Positions 1 to 6,891 are shown, counted from the first letter of the stretch. The stretch is 10,444 nucleotides of DNA from Candidatus Poseidoniaceae archaeon (GCA_030741455.1 JASLVI010000048.1:1-10444); one strand, 5' to 3'. Notes: a model not told the origin generated them from the letters alone. A program made the numbers and translations.

Positions 1-1
1 C

Positions 2-1744
2 CAAATCTCGACCGTTCGATGGGAGCATGCAGCCCCTCAACGGGTTGGTTGTCGCATGGGGCGGCCTGAGAAGTCCGCCCCCCGTGAAATGTCGCCTCGT
101 TCTCACACCCTGTTTCCAATCGCATTGGAAGGTGGAAATCAGCGCTTGATTGCCAACGCTGCTGGGAAAGGTTCGATTCGCGTACAAATGGGTAAGCGAA
201 TTTGTTCCAAATGTGGGAAGAATTCTCCATTCATTCAATGCCACCATCGTCTCGTCGACGAATCTGGTATTCCCAAAGTGGGTGAAACGTGTGGAGGGCG
301 AACCGACATGAAAGAGGCGACTGGAAAAGGTCGTCGCCGGGGTGAAATGCAAAGCGTTCCAATCGAGTCAATTCTTGAAGATGCACAATTGCGAATCGGG
401 ATGGGGCGCCTTCCAAATCAAGTGAAGTGTGTGAAAGAATTGAAGAGTCGAAATCAAACACCAGAGCCGATTGAAAAGGGACTGATTCGGGCGAAATACG
501 ATCTTCCCGTGTTCCGCGATGGAACCATTCGTTTCGACATGAGTGATGTTCCTGTTACGCACTTCAAACCAAAAGAAATCGATGTGGATTGGAAACGATT
601 GCATGCACTTGGCTACACACATGATTGGGAAGGAAATCCGTTGAATAGCGATGAGCAAATGCTCGAATTGTTTCCACAGGATTTCATCGTCGCTGAAAAC
701 GCTGCTGATTATTTCGTACGAACCGCCCAGTTTGTTGATGAAGTTCTTGAGAAATTCTATGGGTTGGAACCCTATTACAATGCGACCAACAAAGACGATC
801 TGGTCGGCCAACTCATCTGCGCTCTTGCGCCACACACCTCTGGAGGTGTGCTTTCACGAATCATTGGATGGGCCGATTGCTCGGGCGGTTATGCTCATCC
901 GCTCTTCCATGCTGCAAAGCGACGAAATTGCGATGGTGATGAAGATGCAATTATGCTCCTCATGGATGGTTTGTTGAATTTTAGTCGTGAGATTTTGCCT
1001 GCGAATCGCGGAGGACAAATGGATGCTCCACTCGTCTTAACCACGCGGCTGAATCCAACAGAGATTGACAAAGAAGCATTGAACGTCGATGCAGCATGGT
1101 TTTACGAACGTCAATTCTACGAAGCGACACTTGATCAACCGCATCCAAAAGATATCGCAGAATCGATGGATTTTGTTGAACGCCGGCTCGGAACGGTTGC
1201 CGCTGTTCGCGGATACGGGTACACGCACGACTGTGATCGAATCGACGAGGGTCCTGAACTGTCTGCGTACAAAACGCTTGCAACCATGATCGACAAGATG
1301 AATGGTCAATTGAATCTCTGTCAACGCTTACGAGCCATCGATGCTCGAACTGTGGCATCCTCTGTTATTCGCTCTCACTTCCTCCCCGACCTTCGAGGAA
1401 ATCTCAATGCCTATGGGCGCCAAAAAGTGCGTTGCTTGAAGTGTGGCCATTCCTATCGCCGGATGCCGCTCGCAGGTCAATGTATACAAGCGCAGAAAGC
1501 GGTTGGACGCGGCCTTTCAGCCCATGGTGTTGCGCGCAATGAGGGTGGACTTTGCAACGGCCGACTTGCACTGACCGTTTCAGAAGGAGCGGTTCGCAAA
1601 TACATCGAAGTTACCAAACACGTCATGGAAGTGTACGGTGTCGATACGTATACGCGTCAAAACATGGAGTGGCTTGCTGGAAGTGTTGAATCCCTGTTCA
1701 ACAACGACCGTGCTCGTCAAATGTCGTTAACGGATTTCCTTTGA
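2..1744 (+). CDS. polC: DNA polymerase D large subunit DP2, 3' part (5' end outside window)
   Basis: This is the catalytic large subunit of the archaeal replicative family-D DNA polymerase, which works with the small exonuclease subunit DP1. The frame is open to the left edge (codons from base 2), so the ATG at 56 is internal; about 580 C-terminal residues are present. Visible signatures are the RMGRPEK motif at once after the edge, a four-cysteine zinc site (CSKC near 203, further cysteines near 239 and 290), the catalytic NCDGDEDA motif with its aspartates near 932 and 938, and a second cysteine cluster from 1433 (CLKC, GQC, LCNG). The protein ends in QMSLTDFL (1718-1741), which fits the PCNA-interacting consensus Q-x-x-L-x-x-F-L. 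DP2 genes often carry inteins; none interrupts the part seen here. The stop codon directly abuts the stop of the convergent gene. Family assignment is near certain. Confidence 0.96.
   Translation, partial: QISTVRWEHAAPQRVGCRMGRPEKSAPREMSPRSHTLFPIALEGGNQRLIANAAGKGSIRVQMGKRICSKCGKNSPFIQCHHRLVDESGIPKVGETCGGRTDMKEATGKGRRRGEMQSVPIESILEDAQLRIGMGRLPNQVKCVKELKSRNQTPEPIEKGLIRAKYDLPVFRDGTIRFDMSDVPVTHFKPKEIDVDWKRLHALGYTHDWEGNPLNSDEQMLELFPQDFIVAENAADYFVRTAQFVDEVLEKFYGLEPYYNATNKDDLVGQLICALAPHTSGGVLSRIIGWADCSGGYAHPLFHAAKRRNCDGDEDAIMLLMDGLLNFSREILPANRGGQMDAPLVLTTRLNPTEIDKEALNVDAAWFYERQFYEATLDQPHPKDIAESMDFVERRLGTVAAVRGYGYTHDCDRIDEGPELSAYKTLATMIDKMNGQLNLCQRLRAIDARTVASSVIRSHFLPDLRGNLNAYGRQKVRCLKCGHSYRRMPLAGQCIQAQKAVGRGLSAHGVARNEGGLCNGRLALTVSEGAVRKYIEVTKHVMEVYGVDTYTRQNMEWLAGSVESLFNNDRARQMSLTDFL
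1718..1741 (+). other. PCNA-interacting (PIP) peptide at the DP2 C-terminus
   Basis: The last eight codons encode QMSLTDFL. This matches the PIP-box pattern Q-x-x-[LIM]-x-x-[FY]-[FYL], and an extreme C-terminal position is where PolD large subunits of other archaea carry their clamp-binding peptide. It would tether the polymerase to the sliding clamp. The last position is Leu instead of the commoner aromatic residue, so binding may be somewhat weaker. The motif match is seen; the function is inferred from the family. Confidence 0.7.
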
Positions 1745-2386
1745 TCACAGCGTAATCGGTTCACGCCATGGTGAATCGTCCAATTCATCATGACTGTCAA
1801 CTTCAGGCATACCGATGCGCGATTTACGGAATTCTCTTGGCTTGTCATCCTTGATTTCAGAATTCTCGACCTTCTTGGCAATGAACGTTCGAACTGCTGA
1901 TTCACCAAAGGCAACTACGACCAAGAGCGTCGAAAGAAGGAAATGGCCAAGTGTTGCAATTGGCGCGAATGGAGCTATATCGAGGGTCTGTATAGCGATA
2001 ATATTGTCTTCAATCGTCGTGTTAAGCGTGTATTCTCCTGGCGGCAGTTCTTTTTCGATGGTCACATATTCATTGGTTGAACCAGACCAACTGGCGACAA
2101 CGTTGTTTGATGAATCGATTAACGCCCATGATACGTTGGCTTCTCGTGAAGGGTCATCGCGATGAACAAATTCCGTTGTTATGGAAATTGGCAAATCCGC
2201 ATCGCTACCGAATACAGCCTGGAGTGATACTTCACGTTCCGATTGGAACTCAAAGCCCCGATCATTCAATTGCTTTGATGCCTCATTGGTTGCAACATTT
2301 GCCCAAATGATGTTGATGATGAGAAGAGCGATGACCCACAAGGAAATGTTGAGCAATCGCTTCCGTTCCATGCTTGCCAACTCCAT
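1745..2386 (-). CDS. Two-helix membrane protein with an external beta-type domain, unknown function
   Basis: I do not recognise a family for this 213-residue protein. It has an N-terminal membrane helix (about residues 10-31) preceded by the basic MERKR, a polar middle region (about 35-138) with beta-strand-like alternation and a PPGEYTLNTTI stretch typical of immunoglobulin-like or carbohydrate-binding folds, a second membrane helix (about 143-165), and a charged tail. The positive-inside rule puts both ends in the cytoplasm and the middle domain outside. The ATG at 2386 shares its A with the stop of mptE (TAATG), suggesting coupled translation. The in-frame ATG at 2371 has a GGAG about 9 bases upstream and may be the real start (208 residues). 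Longer starts would run inside mptE and are unlikely. The 3' end abuts the DP2 stop with no gap. Confidence 0.75.
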   Translation of the reverse strand: MELASMERKRLLNISLWVIALLIINIIWANVATNEASKQLNDRGFEFQSEREVSLQAVFGSDADLPISITTEFVHRDDPSREANVSWALIDSSNNVVASWSGSTNEYVTIEKELPPGEYTLNTTIEDNIIAIQTLDIAPFAPIATLGHFLLSTLLVVVAFGESAVRTFIAKKVENSEIKDDKPREFRKSRIGMPEVDSHDELDDSPWREPITL

Positions 2387-3165
2387 TAATCGTTTATGAG
2401 ATGATGTTCTACACCCAGACGACGCATTGCCTCTTGCATCCAAGCCAATTTTTCCAACTTGCGCACCGGATTTGTCGAACCGGACCACCTTCCAACCGCA
2501 TCGGTTCGAAACCCAATGCATTCAACAGAGTCCAACGAACGTCCCATCATTTGAATGAAACAAAGAGCTCGATCGCCATCCGTGAATCCACCAGGATTGA
2601 GCATGCCAACATATGCAGTCAATGATTGATGTGTGAGTGTTAACGATGGAGGCTGTTCAAAGGAAGCCCACCTAGCAACAAGTTCCTTCCAAGTATCACG
2701 ATTATCGCCATGTGCATGGAGGACGATGTGAATGCCAGATTGTGCAGCACGGTCAAGATGTTCTGCCCCATCACCATCGCTTACAACACAAAGAATTCTC
2801 GAACCATCATCGATGGCGCCAACGGCACCATCAGCAGCAACGAACAACGCATCTGGAAACTCTCTTGCCACGATCGAGTCACTTCCTGCTCCGACGACGA
2901 TCAACCGTTTTGCTGAACATATCATCTCCTGCAAACCGAGAAGTGCTGAATGACGAGAATCAATCGACCATGCAGATTGGCCAAAGGGCTTTGCCTCTGA
3001 GAAGTGTTGAGCCATTTCTTGAGCTGATGCATCATCATCTTCCAATGACCATCCAAAGGCTAAACGCACCTCATCTTGCAACGAGAGTACATCCTCAGCA
3101 ACTGGATTGAACACAAACCTCCCACTTCGACGTTGTTCAAGAAGGATATGTATTGTCAGGTTCAT
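2386..3165 (-). CDS. mptE: Archaeal 6-hydroxymethyl-7,8-dihydropterin pyrophosphokinase (MptE-like)
   Basis: This cytoplasmic enzyme would transfer pyrophosphate from ATP to 6-hydroxymethyl-7,8-dihydropterin, a step towards tetrahydrofolate or methanopterin-type cofactors. It is unrelated to bacterial FolK. Family signatures, numbered from the ATG at 3165, are the glycine-rich VVGAGSDS (90-97), FVAADGAVGAI (108-118), VVSDGDG (127-133, where relatives usually have a TDLDG-type motif), HAHGDN (150-155), NPGGFTDGDRA (190-200) and a C-terminal KLEKLAWM (236-243). The start is uncertain. ATG 3165 gives 259 residues but has no ribosome binding site. GTG 3114 gives 242 residues, has GGGAGG just upstream (spacing only about 3), and starts close to where homology to the usual N-terminus (the LAFGW region) begins. 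The gene is divergent from priL and translationally coupled to the membrane protein downstream. Confidence 0.88.
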   Translation of the reverse strand: MNLTIHILLEQRRSGRFVFNPVAEDVLSLQDEVRLAFGWSLEDDDASAQEMAQHFSEAKPFGQSAWSIDSRHSALLGLQEMICSAKRLIVVGAGSDSIVAREFPDALFVAADGAVGAIDDGSRILCVVSDGDGAEHLDRAAQSGIHIVLHAHGDNRDTWKELVARWASFEQPPSLTLTHQSLTAYVGMLNPGGFTDGDRALCFIQMMGRSLDSVECIGFRTDAVGRWSGSTNPVRKLEKLAWMQEAMRRLGVEHHLIND

Positions 3166-3190
3166 ATGGTATCGGGTTTGTTCATTGGTT
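3115..3190. promoter_or_regulatory. Short divergent promoter region between mptE and priL
   Basis: The two genes are divergent and only 25 bases apart if mptE starts at 3165, or 76 bases apart if it starts at GTG 3114. The best TATA-like element is atatgtat at 3146-3153. It is nearly symmetric (ATACATAT on the other strand) and lies about 38-45 bases before the priL GTG and about 32-39 bases before the mptE GTG at 3114, so it could serve either direction with a short leader. No better box is visible. This is a suggestion from spacing only. Confidence 0.3.
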
Positions 3191-4408
3191 GTGCCGAAGC
3201 CAACCTCGCAACCAACCATTACCGATGAGATTACGCTAGCGCGTTATCCATTTTTGCCACAGGCAAGCGGTTGGATTCAAGAAATGGCTGCGAAACACAA
3301 CATCAGTCTTGACGATTTGCTCGAAGGTTCGTTGATGGAACCTGCACGGAAACGCGCGCGTATTCGACTCGTTGATAGTGTTCAATCAAAGGATGGGGTG
3401 GAATTGAGTGGAGGCGATATCCACACCGAAGAAGGTCGATTGATTGAAGCATTCTCGTTTTACTACGCTCGCCTCGTCATTTGTGCATCGGAAGATGAGC
3501 GATTGCTCGCACGATGGGCACAGGCAGAAGCGGCACGGGCAGAGCATCTCCTGATTCGTGACAGTCAGAATCTCCGAACCATCGCCAATACCTACATCGC
3601 TGTTCTCGAACAAACAAATGGAGGTCACGCCTCCCAACGAGGAATGGTTGCTACCGATATCCAATCATTGCGACAGAGCCAGGATGGACTTGAATGGAAA
3701 TTAGGCCTCTCTGATTTTATCGAAGTCTGTCCGCGAATTACAGGAAATCGATGGCGATTACCAAACTGTGACATCGATGCAGGCATGGTTCGCTTGCACA
3801 ATGAACAGAAATACTCCTCGACCGCTAAGCTCGCTCGTCTTCTTCGAGAGCATATCAAATCCGATGTTGAGCATGAAGGTCTGGAGAAAATGCGAGAAGT
3901 GACAACCGATCTTGCGGTTCGTCTTGCTGAACCTGTGGGTATGGTACGAAATCTCCTCGCCCAGAAAACCAGTGATGCGATTGCATTGGTTGGAGCAGAA
4001 GAAGACGATTGGCCACCGTGCATGCGTAAAGCCGTCGCAGACCTATCTGCTGGCGTCAACGTCAATCACTTTGGCCGGCTCTTCCTTGCATCGATGGCCT
4101 CAACACTTGCCTTGCCGCAGGAATCTTGTGTTGACTTCTTTCGCGGAGCTCCAGACTTTGATGAAGGGACAACAACCTACCAAGTCGGTCACGTCTATCA
4201 GCATGGATACACACCCTCAGGTTGTGGAAAACTCAAAGTCAATCACAACTGTCCAGTTTTGCCTGGTGATGACCGACTGTGCGACCAACCATGGCTAGAT
4301 CATCCGCTGAAATACATCCGGGCGACACAGCGCAGGAAACATCGTCAACAACAGGCTGAAGCACCGCAAGAACGTAAAGAAGAACCCTCCGAAGAAGCAA
4401 GAGTTTGA
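3191..4408 (+). CDS. priL: DNA primase large subunit PriL (Fe-S protein)
   Basis: PriL is the regulatory, 4Fe-4S-binding subunit of archaeal/eukaryotic primase, which makes RNA primers with the catalytic subunit PriS. The protein has the N-terminal LARYPFLPQASGW segment of the family and, in the C-terminal half, the four cluster cysteines: CMRK (C277), GCGK (C345), NHNCPV (C354) and LCD (C364), numbered from the GTG at 3191 (405 residues). Other conserved parts are VNHFGRLFLAS, VDFFRGAPDFDE and TTYQVGHVYQHGYTPSGC. GTG 3191 is chosen because upstream codons overlap mptE and read as non-family sequence; TTG 3185 is an alternative. The tail after about residue 375 is charged and low in complexity, probably disordered. 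A DUF373 gene follows after 35 bases, probably in the same transcript. Confidence 0.93.
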   Translation: MPKPTSQPTITDEITLARYPFLPQASGWIQEMAAKHNISLDDLLEGSLMEPARKRARIRLVDSVQSKDGVELSGGDIHTEEGRLIEAFSFYYARLVICASEDERLLARWAQAEAARAEHLLIRDSQNLRTIANTYIAVLEQTNGGHASQRGMVATDIQSLRQSQDGLEWKLGLSDFIEVCPRITGNRWRLPNCDIDAGMVRLHNEQKYSSTAKLARLLREHIKSDVEHEGLEKMREVTTDLAVRLAEPVGMVRNLLAQKTSDAIALVGAEEDDWPPCMRKAVADLSAGVNVNHFGRLFLASMASTLALPQESCVDFFRGAPDFDEGTTTYQVGHVYQHGYTPSGCGKLKVNHNCPVLPGDDRLCDQPWLDHPLKYIRATQRRKHRQQQAEAPQERKEEPSEEARV

Positions 4409-4443
4409 AGTGGAGGAGTGTCTACCACTATACAGGGAGCAGC

Positions 4444-5565
4444 ATGGCACGGGTCCTTGTTTTGACGGTTGACCGAGACAATGATCTCGGGATTAAGACC
4501 TCGATTCGCGGCCCCGTAGTAGGCCGCAGGCAAGTCCTTACAGCGGCTTTGAAACTCGGAATTGCCGACCCTGAAGAGAGCGATACGAACGCAATCCTCG
4601 GTGCGCTTTCTCAGCACGATGCACTTCTTGAAAACGGTGCGGATGAAGATGAGGTTGAAGTCGCGATTCTGACCGGTGATGAGAAGGTTGGTGTTCGCTC
4701 CGACCGTGCTATCGCCGCACAACTCGAGGAAGTCGTATCAGCCTACCAACCTGATGAAGCCATTCTCATCACCGATGGTGCAGAAGATGAAGCTGTTCTG
4801 CCGATTATTCAATCCCAGGTACGAATCGATCACGTCGAGAAGATCATCGTCAAGCAATCAAAGGGCATTGAGGGGACGTACTACTACATCGTCAAGGCGC
4901 TAGAAGACCCGAAATGGCGTGCTCGATTTATGATTCCACTTGGCCTTGTTATGGCCATTTTTGGTCTTGGAATTATGCTTCCAAACGAAATCGGCGGCAT
5001 TGTCATCGGTAGCCTTCCACTGCTTCTCGGTTTGTTCATCTTTGCAAAGGGCGCTGGAATCGAGACTACGGTCAACAGAGTTATTCAGGAAATGCGAGAA
5101 AACGCGGATGCGGCGATGTTTTCATCGCTCTTATGGACGGCAACCGTCTTCAGTGCAATCTTTGCTGGTGCTGAAGGCTGGCAAACCTTCGACGATCTCG
5201 TCGATACGGATACAACGAAATCCATCCTTTGGATGCAGGTTGCCAACTCTTCGCTTGCATGGATTGTTATCGCTTTCTTGACCTCAACAGCCGGCTTCAT
5301 GTTGCTACGCCTCAAGCGTGGAAGCTTCACAGGTTCGTTGATCGTCTTGAGTATCTTCGGCATGGTCGTTTATTCCTTTGTCAACACATCGTTGCAAATC
5401 GCCATCGATATTCTGCAAGGAAACGCCTACGAATTCAATGTTCAGAACATCACCAATACGCTCTCCGTTCCACTCGGATGGATTGCCGTTCTTTGGGTTA
5501 CGATGACCGTCATCAAGGGATTGCGACAAAAGCAGGCGCAATCCGAGCGCTACTGGGGCATTTGA
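4444..5565 (+). CDS. DUF373 family archaeal membrane protein
   Basis: This 373-residue protein belongs to DUF373, an archaeal family of unknown function. The N-terminal cytoplasmic domain shows the family motifs VLTVDRDNDLG (6-16), IRGPVVGR (21-28), ADPEESDTNA (41-50), the GDEKVGVRSDRAI segment (78-90) and QSQVRIDHVE (123-132). Then come about six hydrophobic helices, roughly residues 161-180, 184-203, 224-243, 262-288, 295-322 and 341-360. The acidic VDRDND motif could bind metal or nucleotide, but no activity is established. ATG 4444 is preferred: the family motif begins directly after it and a GGGAG lies 4-5 bases upstream. A TTG at 4405 that overlaps the priL stop would add 13 residues outside the family. 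It is probably cotranscribed with priL. Confidence 0.9.
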   Translation: MARVLVLTVDRDNDLGIKTSIRGPVVGRRQVLTAALKLGIADPEESDTNAILGALSQHDALLENGADEDEVEVAILTGDEKVGVRSDRAIAAQLEEVVSAYQPDEAILITDGAEDEAVLPIIQSQVRIDHVEKIIVKQSKGIEGTYYYIVKALEDPKWRARFMIPLGLVMAIFGLGIMLPNEIGGIVIGSLPLLLGLFIFAKGAGIETTVNRVIQEMRENADAAMFSSLLWTATVFSAIFAGAEGWQTFDDLVDTDTTKSILWMQVANSSLAWIVIAFLTSTAGFMLLRLKRGSFTGSLIVLSIFGMVVYSFVNTSLQIAIDILQGNAYEFNVQNITNTLSVPLGWIAVLWVTMTVIKGLRQKQAQSERYWGI

Positions 5566-5567
5566 GT

Positions 5568-5579
5568 CGAAGCGCTTCG
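5568..5579. repeat. 12-base perfect palindrome just after the DUF373 stop
   Basis: CGAAGCGCTTCG is a perfect inverted repeat starting two bases after the stop codon. It could form a short hairpin in the transcript or be a dimeric protein-binding site. No T-run follows, so it is not a standard terminator. A palindrome of this size can also arise by chance. Confidence 0.45.
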
Positions 5580-5597
5580 CACGCAACTATCCTCAAA

Positions 5598-5610
5598 CCT
5601 CAAATTGAGG
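5598..5610. repeat. Second small inverted repeat before the zinc-ribbon gene
   Basis: CCTCAA-A-TTGAGG is a 6-base inverted repeat around one central base, ending 17 bases before the ATG at 5628. As RNA it could fold and influence initiation of the next gene; as DNA it could be an operator. Neither is shown by the sequence alone. Confidence 0.4.
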
Positions 5611-5627
5611 AAGCATAACGCACAGTC

Positions 5628-6023
5628 ATGAGTACCATCTCTCCACAGGATTTGGAACGATTGGCTGGATTGCAAGGATACGATTTAACGCTTGAAATCG
5701 ATGTTCTCGCCCGAAAGTATGGGATGAGTCCTGAACAGATCATAAACGTCCTTCGTGCATTCAGTCAGCCACAACAGGCATCGCAGCAACCGTTCGAACC
5801 TGTTGCAAGCAAAACCCTTCCTCAGCTTCCAACACAACCTCGTCATATTGCAATGGAGGGATTACGTTTTGATTACAATCCTACCGCTGGTACAAAGGAT
5901 AAACGTGCGCAAGTCAATCAAGCCATCATGTGTCCTGGCTGTGGCGTAGCGCTCGGAATACCGAGCCGTCGGCCTATCAAGATCAAATGTCCTCAGTGCC
6001 TCCATGAGGCATTGTATCATTGA
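5628..6023 (+). CDS. Small zinc-ribbon protein, unknown function
   Basis: This 131-residue protein has no family I can name. Residues 1-46 look helical: the first part (SPQDLERLAGLQGYDL) is followed by a segment (LARKYGMSPEQIINVLRAF) resembling a small helix-turn-helix or UBA-like unit. A Gln/Pro-rich linker (about 47-72) leads to a C-terminal zinc ribbon with CPGC at 102-105 and CPQC at 121-124, spaced C-x2-C-x15-C-x2-C around IPSRRPIKIKCP. The architecture suggests a nucleic-acid or protein adaptor, possibly a transcription factor, but that is inference. No clear ribosome binding site or TATA box precedes it, so it may be read from the priL-DUF373 transcript (62-base gap) or be leaderless. 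Confidence 0.8.
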   Translation: MSTISPQDLERLAGLQGYDLTLEIDVLARKYGMSPEQIINVLRAFSQPQQASQQPFEPVASKTLPQLPTQPRHIAMEGLRFDYNPTAGTKDKRAQVNQAIMCPGCGVALGIPSRRPIKIKCPQCLHEALYH

Positions 6024-6080
6024 TTCATGTCCTTTCTCTGATGGAACAAGTATGTCGATTACTTGCTCGCGATCTGCAAT

Positions 6081-6119
6081 AAAAAAGGCCCCCTCAAGCG
6101 CCTGAACGCTTGAGAGGGC
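6081..6119 (-). terminator. Hairpin plus T-tract terminator for the aquaporin-like gene
   Basis: Bases 6088-6100 (GCCCCCTCAAGCG) pair with 6107-6119 (CGCTTGAGAGGGC): 12 pairs with one C-A mismatch around a six-base loop. On the minus strand the hairpin is followed at once by a T-run (the A-run 6081-6086 on the plus strand, then TATT). This is the layout of a bacterial intrinsic terminator and lies about 65 bases after the stop of the minus-strand gene. No T-run follows on the plus strand, so it is directional, though the hairpin may also protect the 3' end of the zinc-ribbon transcript. Confidence 0.8.
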
Positions 6120-6184
6120 GGATTAGCACAAACACAGTTTATGCACTTACAACAATCAACTTGTGAATATCGTATCTACAAACT

Positions 6185-6844
6185 TCATTCAGCAGCTGCT
6201 GCTTCTTCTGCAGCACCTGCTTCTGGAAGTAATTCATCGATCTTTACACCAATAAGTGCACCGATACCAACGAATGCAGCGTCACATATCCAATTGACGA
6301 GGGTGTCAACGATTCCATCACCCATGCTTGTAATGGATGCTCCCATTTCACTAGCACCAGTAATCGTCATTGCACCAGCAAGAGCCATGAGTCCGAAAGC
6401 ACTGACCCACTCCGTCTCACAACGTGTGTGGATTTGCCACCAAACTGCACCTGCAGCAAGCATAGCCAATACACTCCAATATTCGTCAGCAATTTCAGTG
6501 ATCCACATATCGGTTGCTTCCCAGCCAGTTTCAATATCGCCAGCTTCTGTCATCAATACAATTGCAAGACAGGCACCGATGATTTGAGAAACGAGACGCA
6601 TTCCGTTGCGCATCCAATTTCCTTCAACATCAGCCAAATCGCCTGTTAGCATGTGGCACCATGTTACCATAGGCAAGATGTGTGCACCTGCAAAGGCCAT
6701 CCAAGCTACTGCGATGACAAGAGCTATTCCGACTCCTGAGGTCATCATGGCCGCGCCTGTTGATAACAAGCCGCCCATAATAGCCCAGGAGAGCATAAAT
6801 GACCCTCCAATTTCGTTCATGTTTTCTTTTATGTTTATTTCCAT
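6185..6844 (-). CDS. Divergent aquaporin-like (MIP fold) membrane protein lacking both NPA motifs
   Basis: This 219-residue protein has six hydrophobic helices at the length and spacing of aquaporins and glycerol facilitators: about 15-36, 39-54, 80-98, 121-139, 145-162 and 182-202. After helix 2, AFAGAHILPMVT (50-61) aligns with the family's SGAHxNPAVT half-helix but has L-P-M (57-59) for N-P-A. The sequence NGMRLVSQIIGACLAIVL (80-97) matches the usual helix 3 with its Q-x-x-GA. After helix 5, TGASEMGAS (162-170) aligns with TGxSxNPAR, giving M-G-A-S for N-P-A-R, so the selectivity-filter arginine is lost too. The tail is Ala/Glu-rich. ATG 6844 is chosen: GGGGAGG lies about 10 bases upstream, and a longer start at 6892 would fall on the TATA box. 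Assignment rests on alignment by eye; substrate unknown. Confidence 0.72.
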   Translation of the reverse strand: MEINIKENMNEIGGSFMLSWAIMGGLLSTGAAMMTSGVGIALVIAVAWMAFAGAHILPMVTWCHMLTGDLADVEGNWMRNGMRLVSQIIGACLAIVLMTEAGDIETGWEATDMWITEIADEYWSVLAMLAAGAVWWQIHTRCETEWVSAFGLMALAGAMTITGASEMGASITSMGDGIVDTLVNWICDAAFVGIGALIGVKIDELLPEAGAAEEAAAAE

Positions 6845-6851
6845 ATTTTTT

Positions 6852-6858
6852 ATCCCTC
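6852..6858 (-). promoter_or_regulatory. Strong ribosome binding site deciding the start of the aquaporin-like gene
   Basis: On the minus strand a purine-rich GGGGAGGGA stretch precedes the ATG at 6844, with GGAGG about 10 bases from it across an A-rich spacer. It is by far the strongest Shine-Dalgarno sequence in the window, where most genes have weak or none. It supports 6844 over the longer in-frame start at 6892. Confidence 0.6.
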
Positions 6859-6891
6859 CCCTTTCCGGGTACCCCGCAATTTTTGTTATCA

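Noticed and set aside
56..58. ATG at 56 as the start of the DP2 gene
   Set aside because: The frame is open to the window edge and the residues before it (through the RMGRPEK motif) fit the family, so this is an internal Met.
863..960. Possible intein near the DP2 catalytic motif
   Set aside because: DP2 inteins commonly insert around this active site, but the sequence runs continuously through HAAKRRNCDGDEDA without extra sequence.
231..1358. Minus-strand and alternative-frame open stretches inside the DP2 gene
   Set aside because: The DP2 frame is conserved throughout with catalytic and zinc motifs; the others read as low-quality protein and lack start signals.
2387..2521. Longer start for the two-helix membrane protein at 2521
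   Set aside because: It would overlap the conserved C-terminus of mptE, and the added residues look like an antisense/out-of-frame product.
6867..6874. GGGTACCC palindrome as a definite operator
   Set aside because: An 8-base palindrome is easily found by chance; its position near the expected transcription start is suggestive only.
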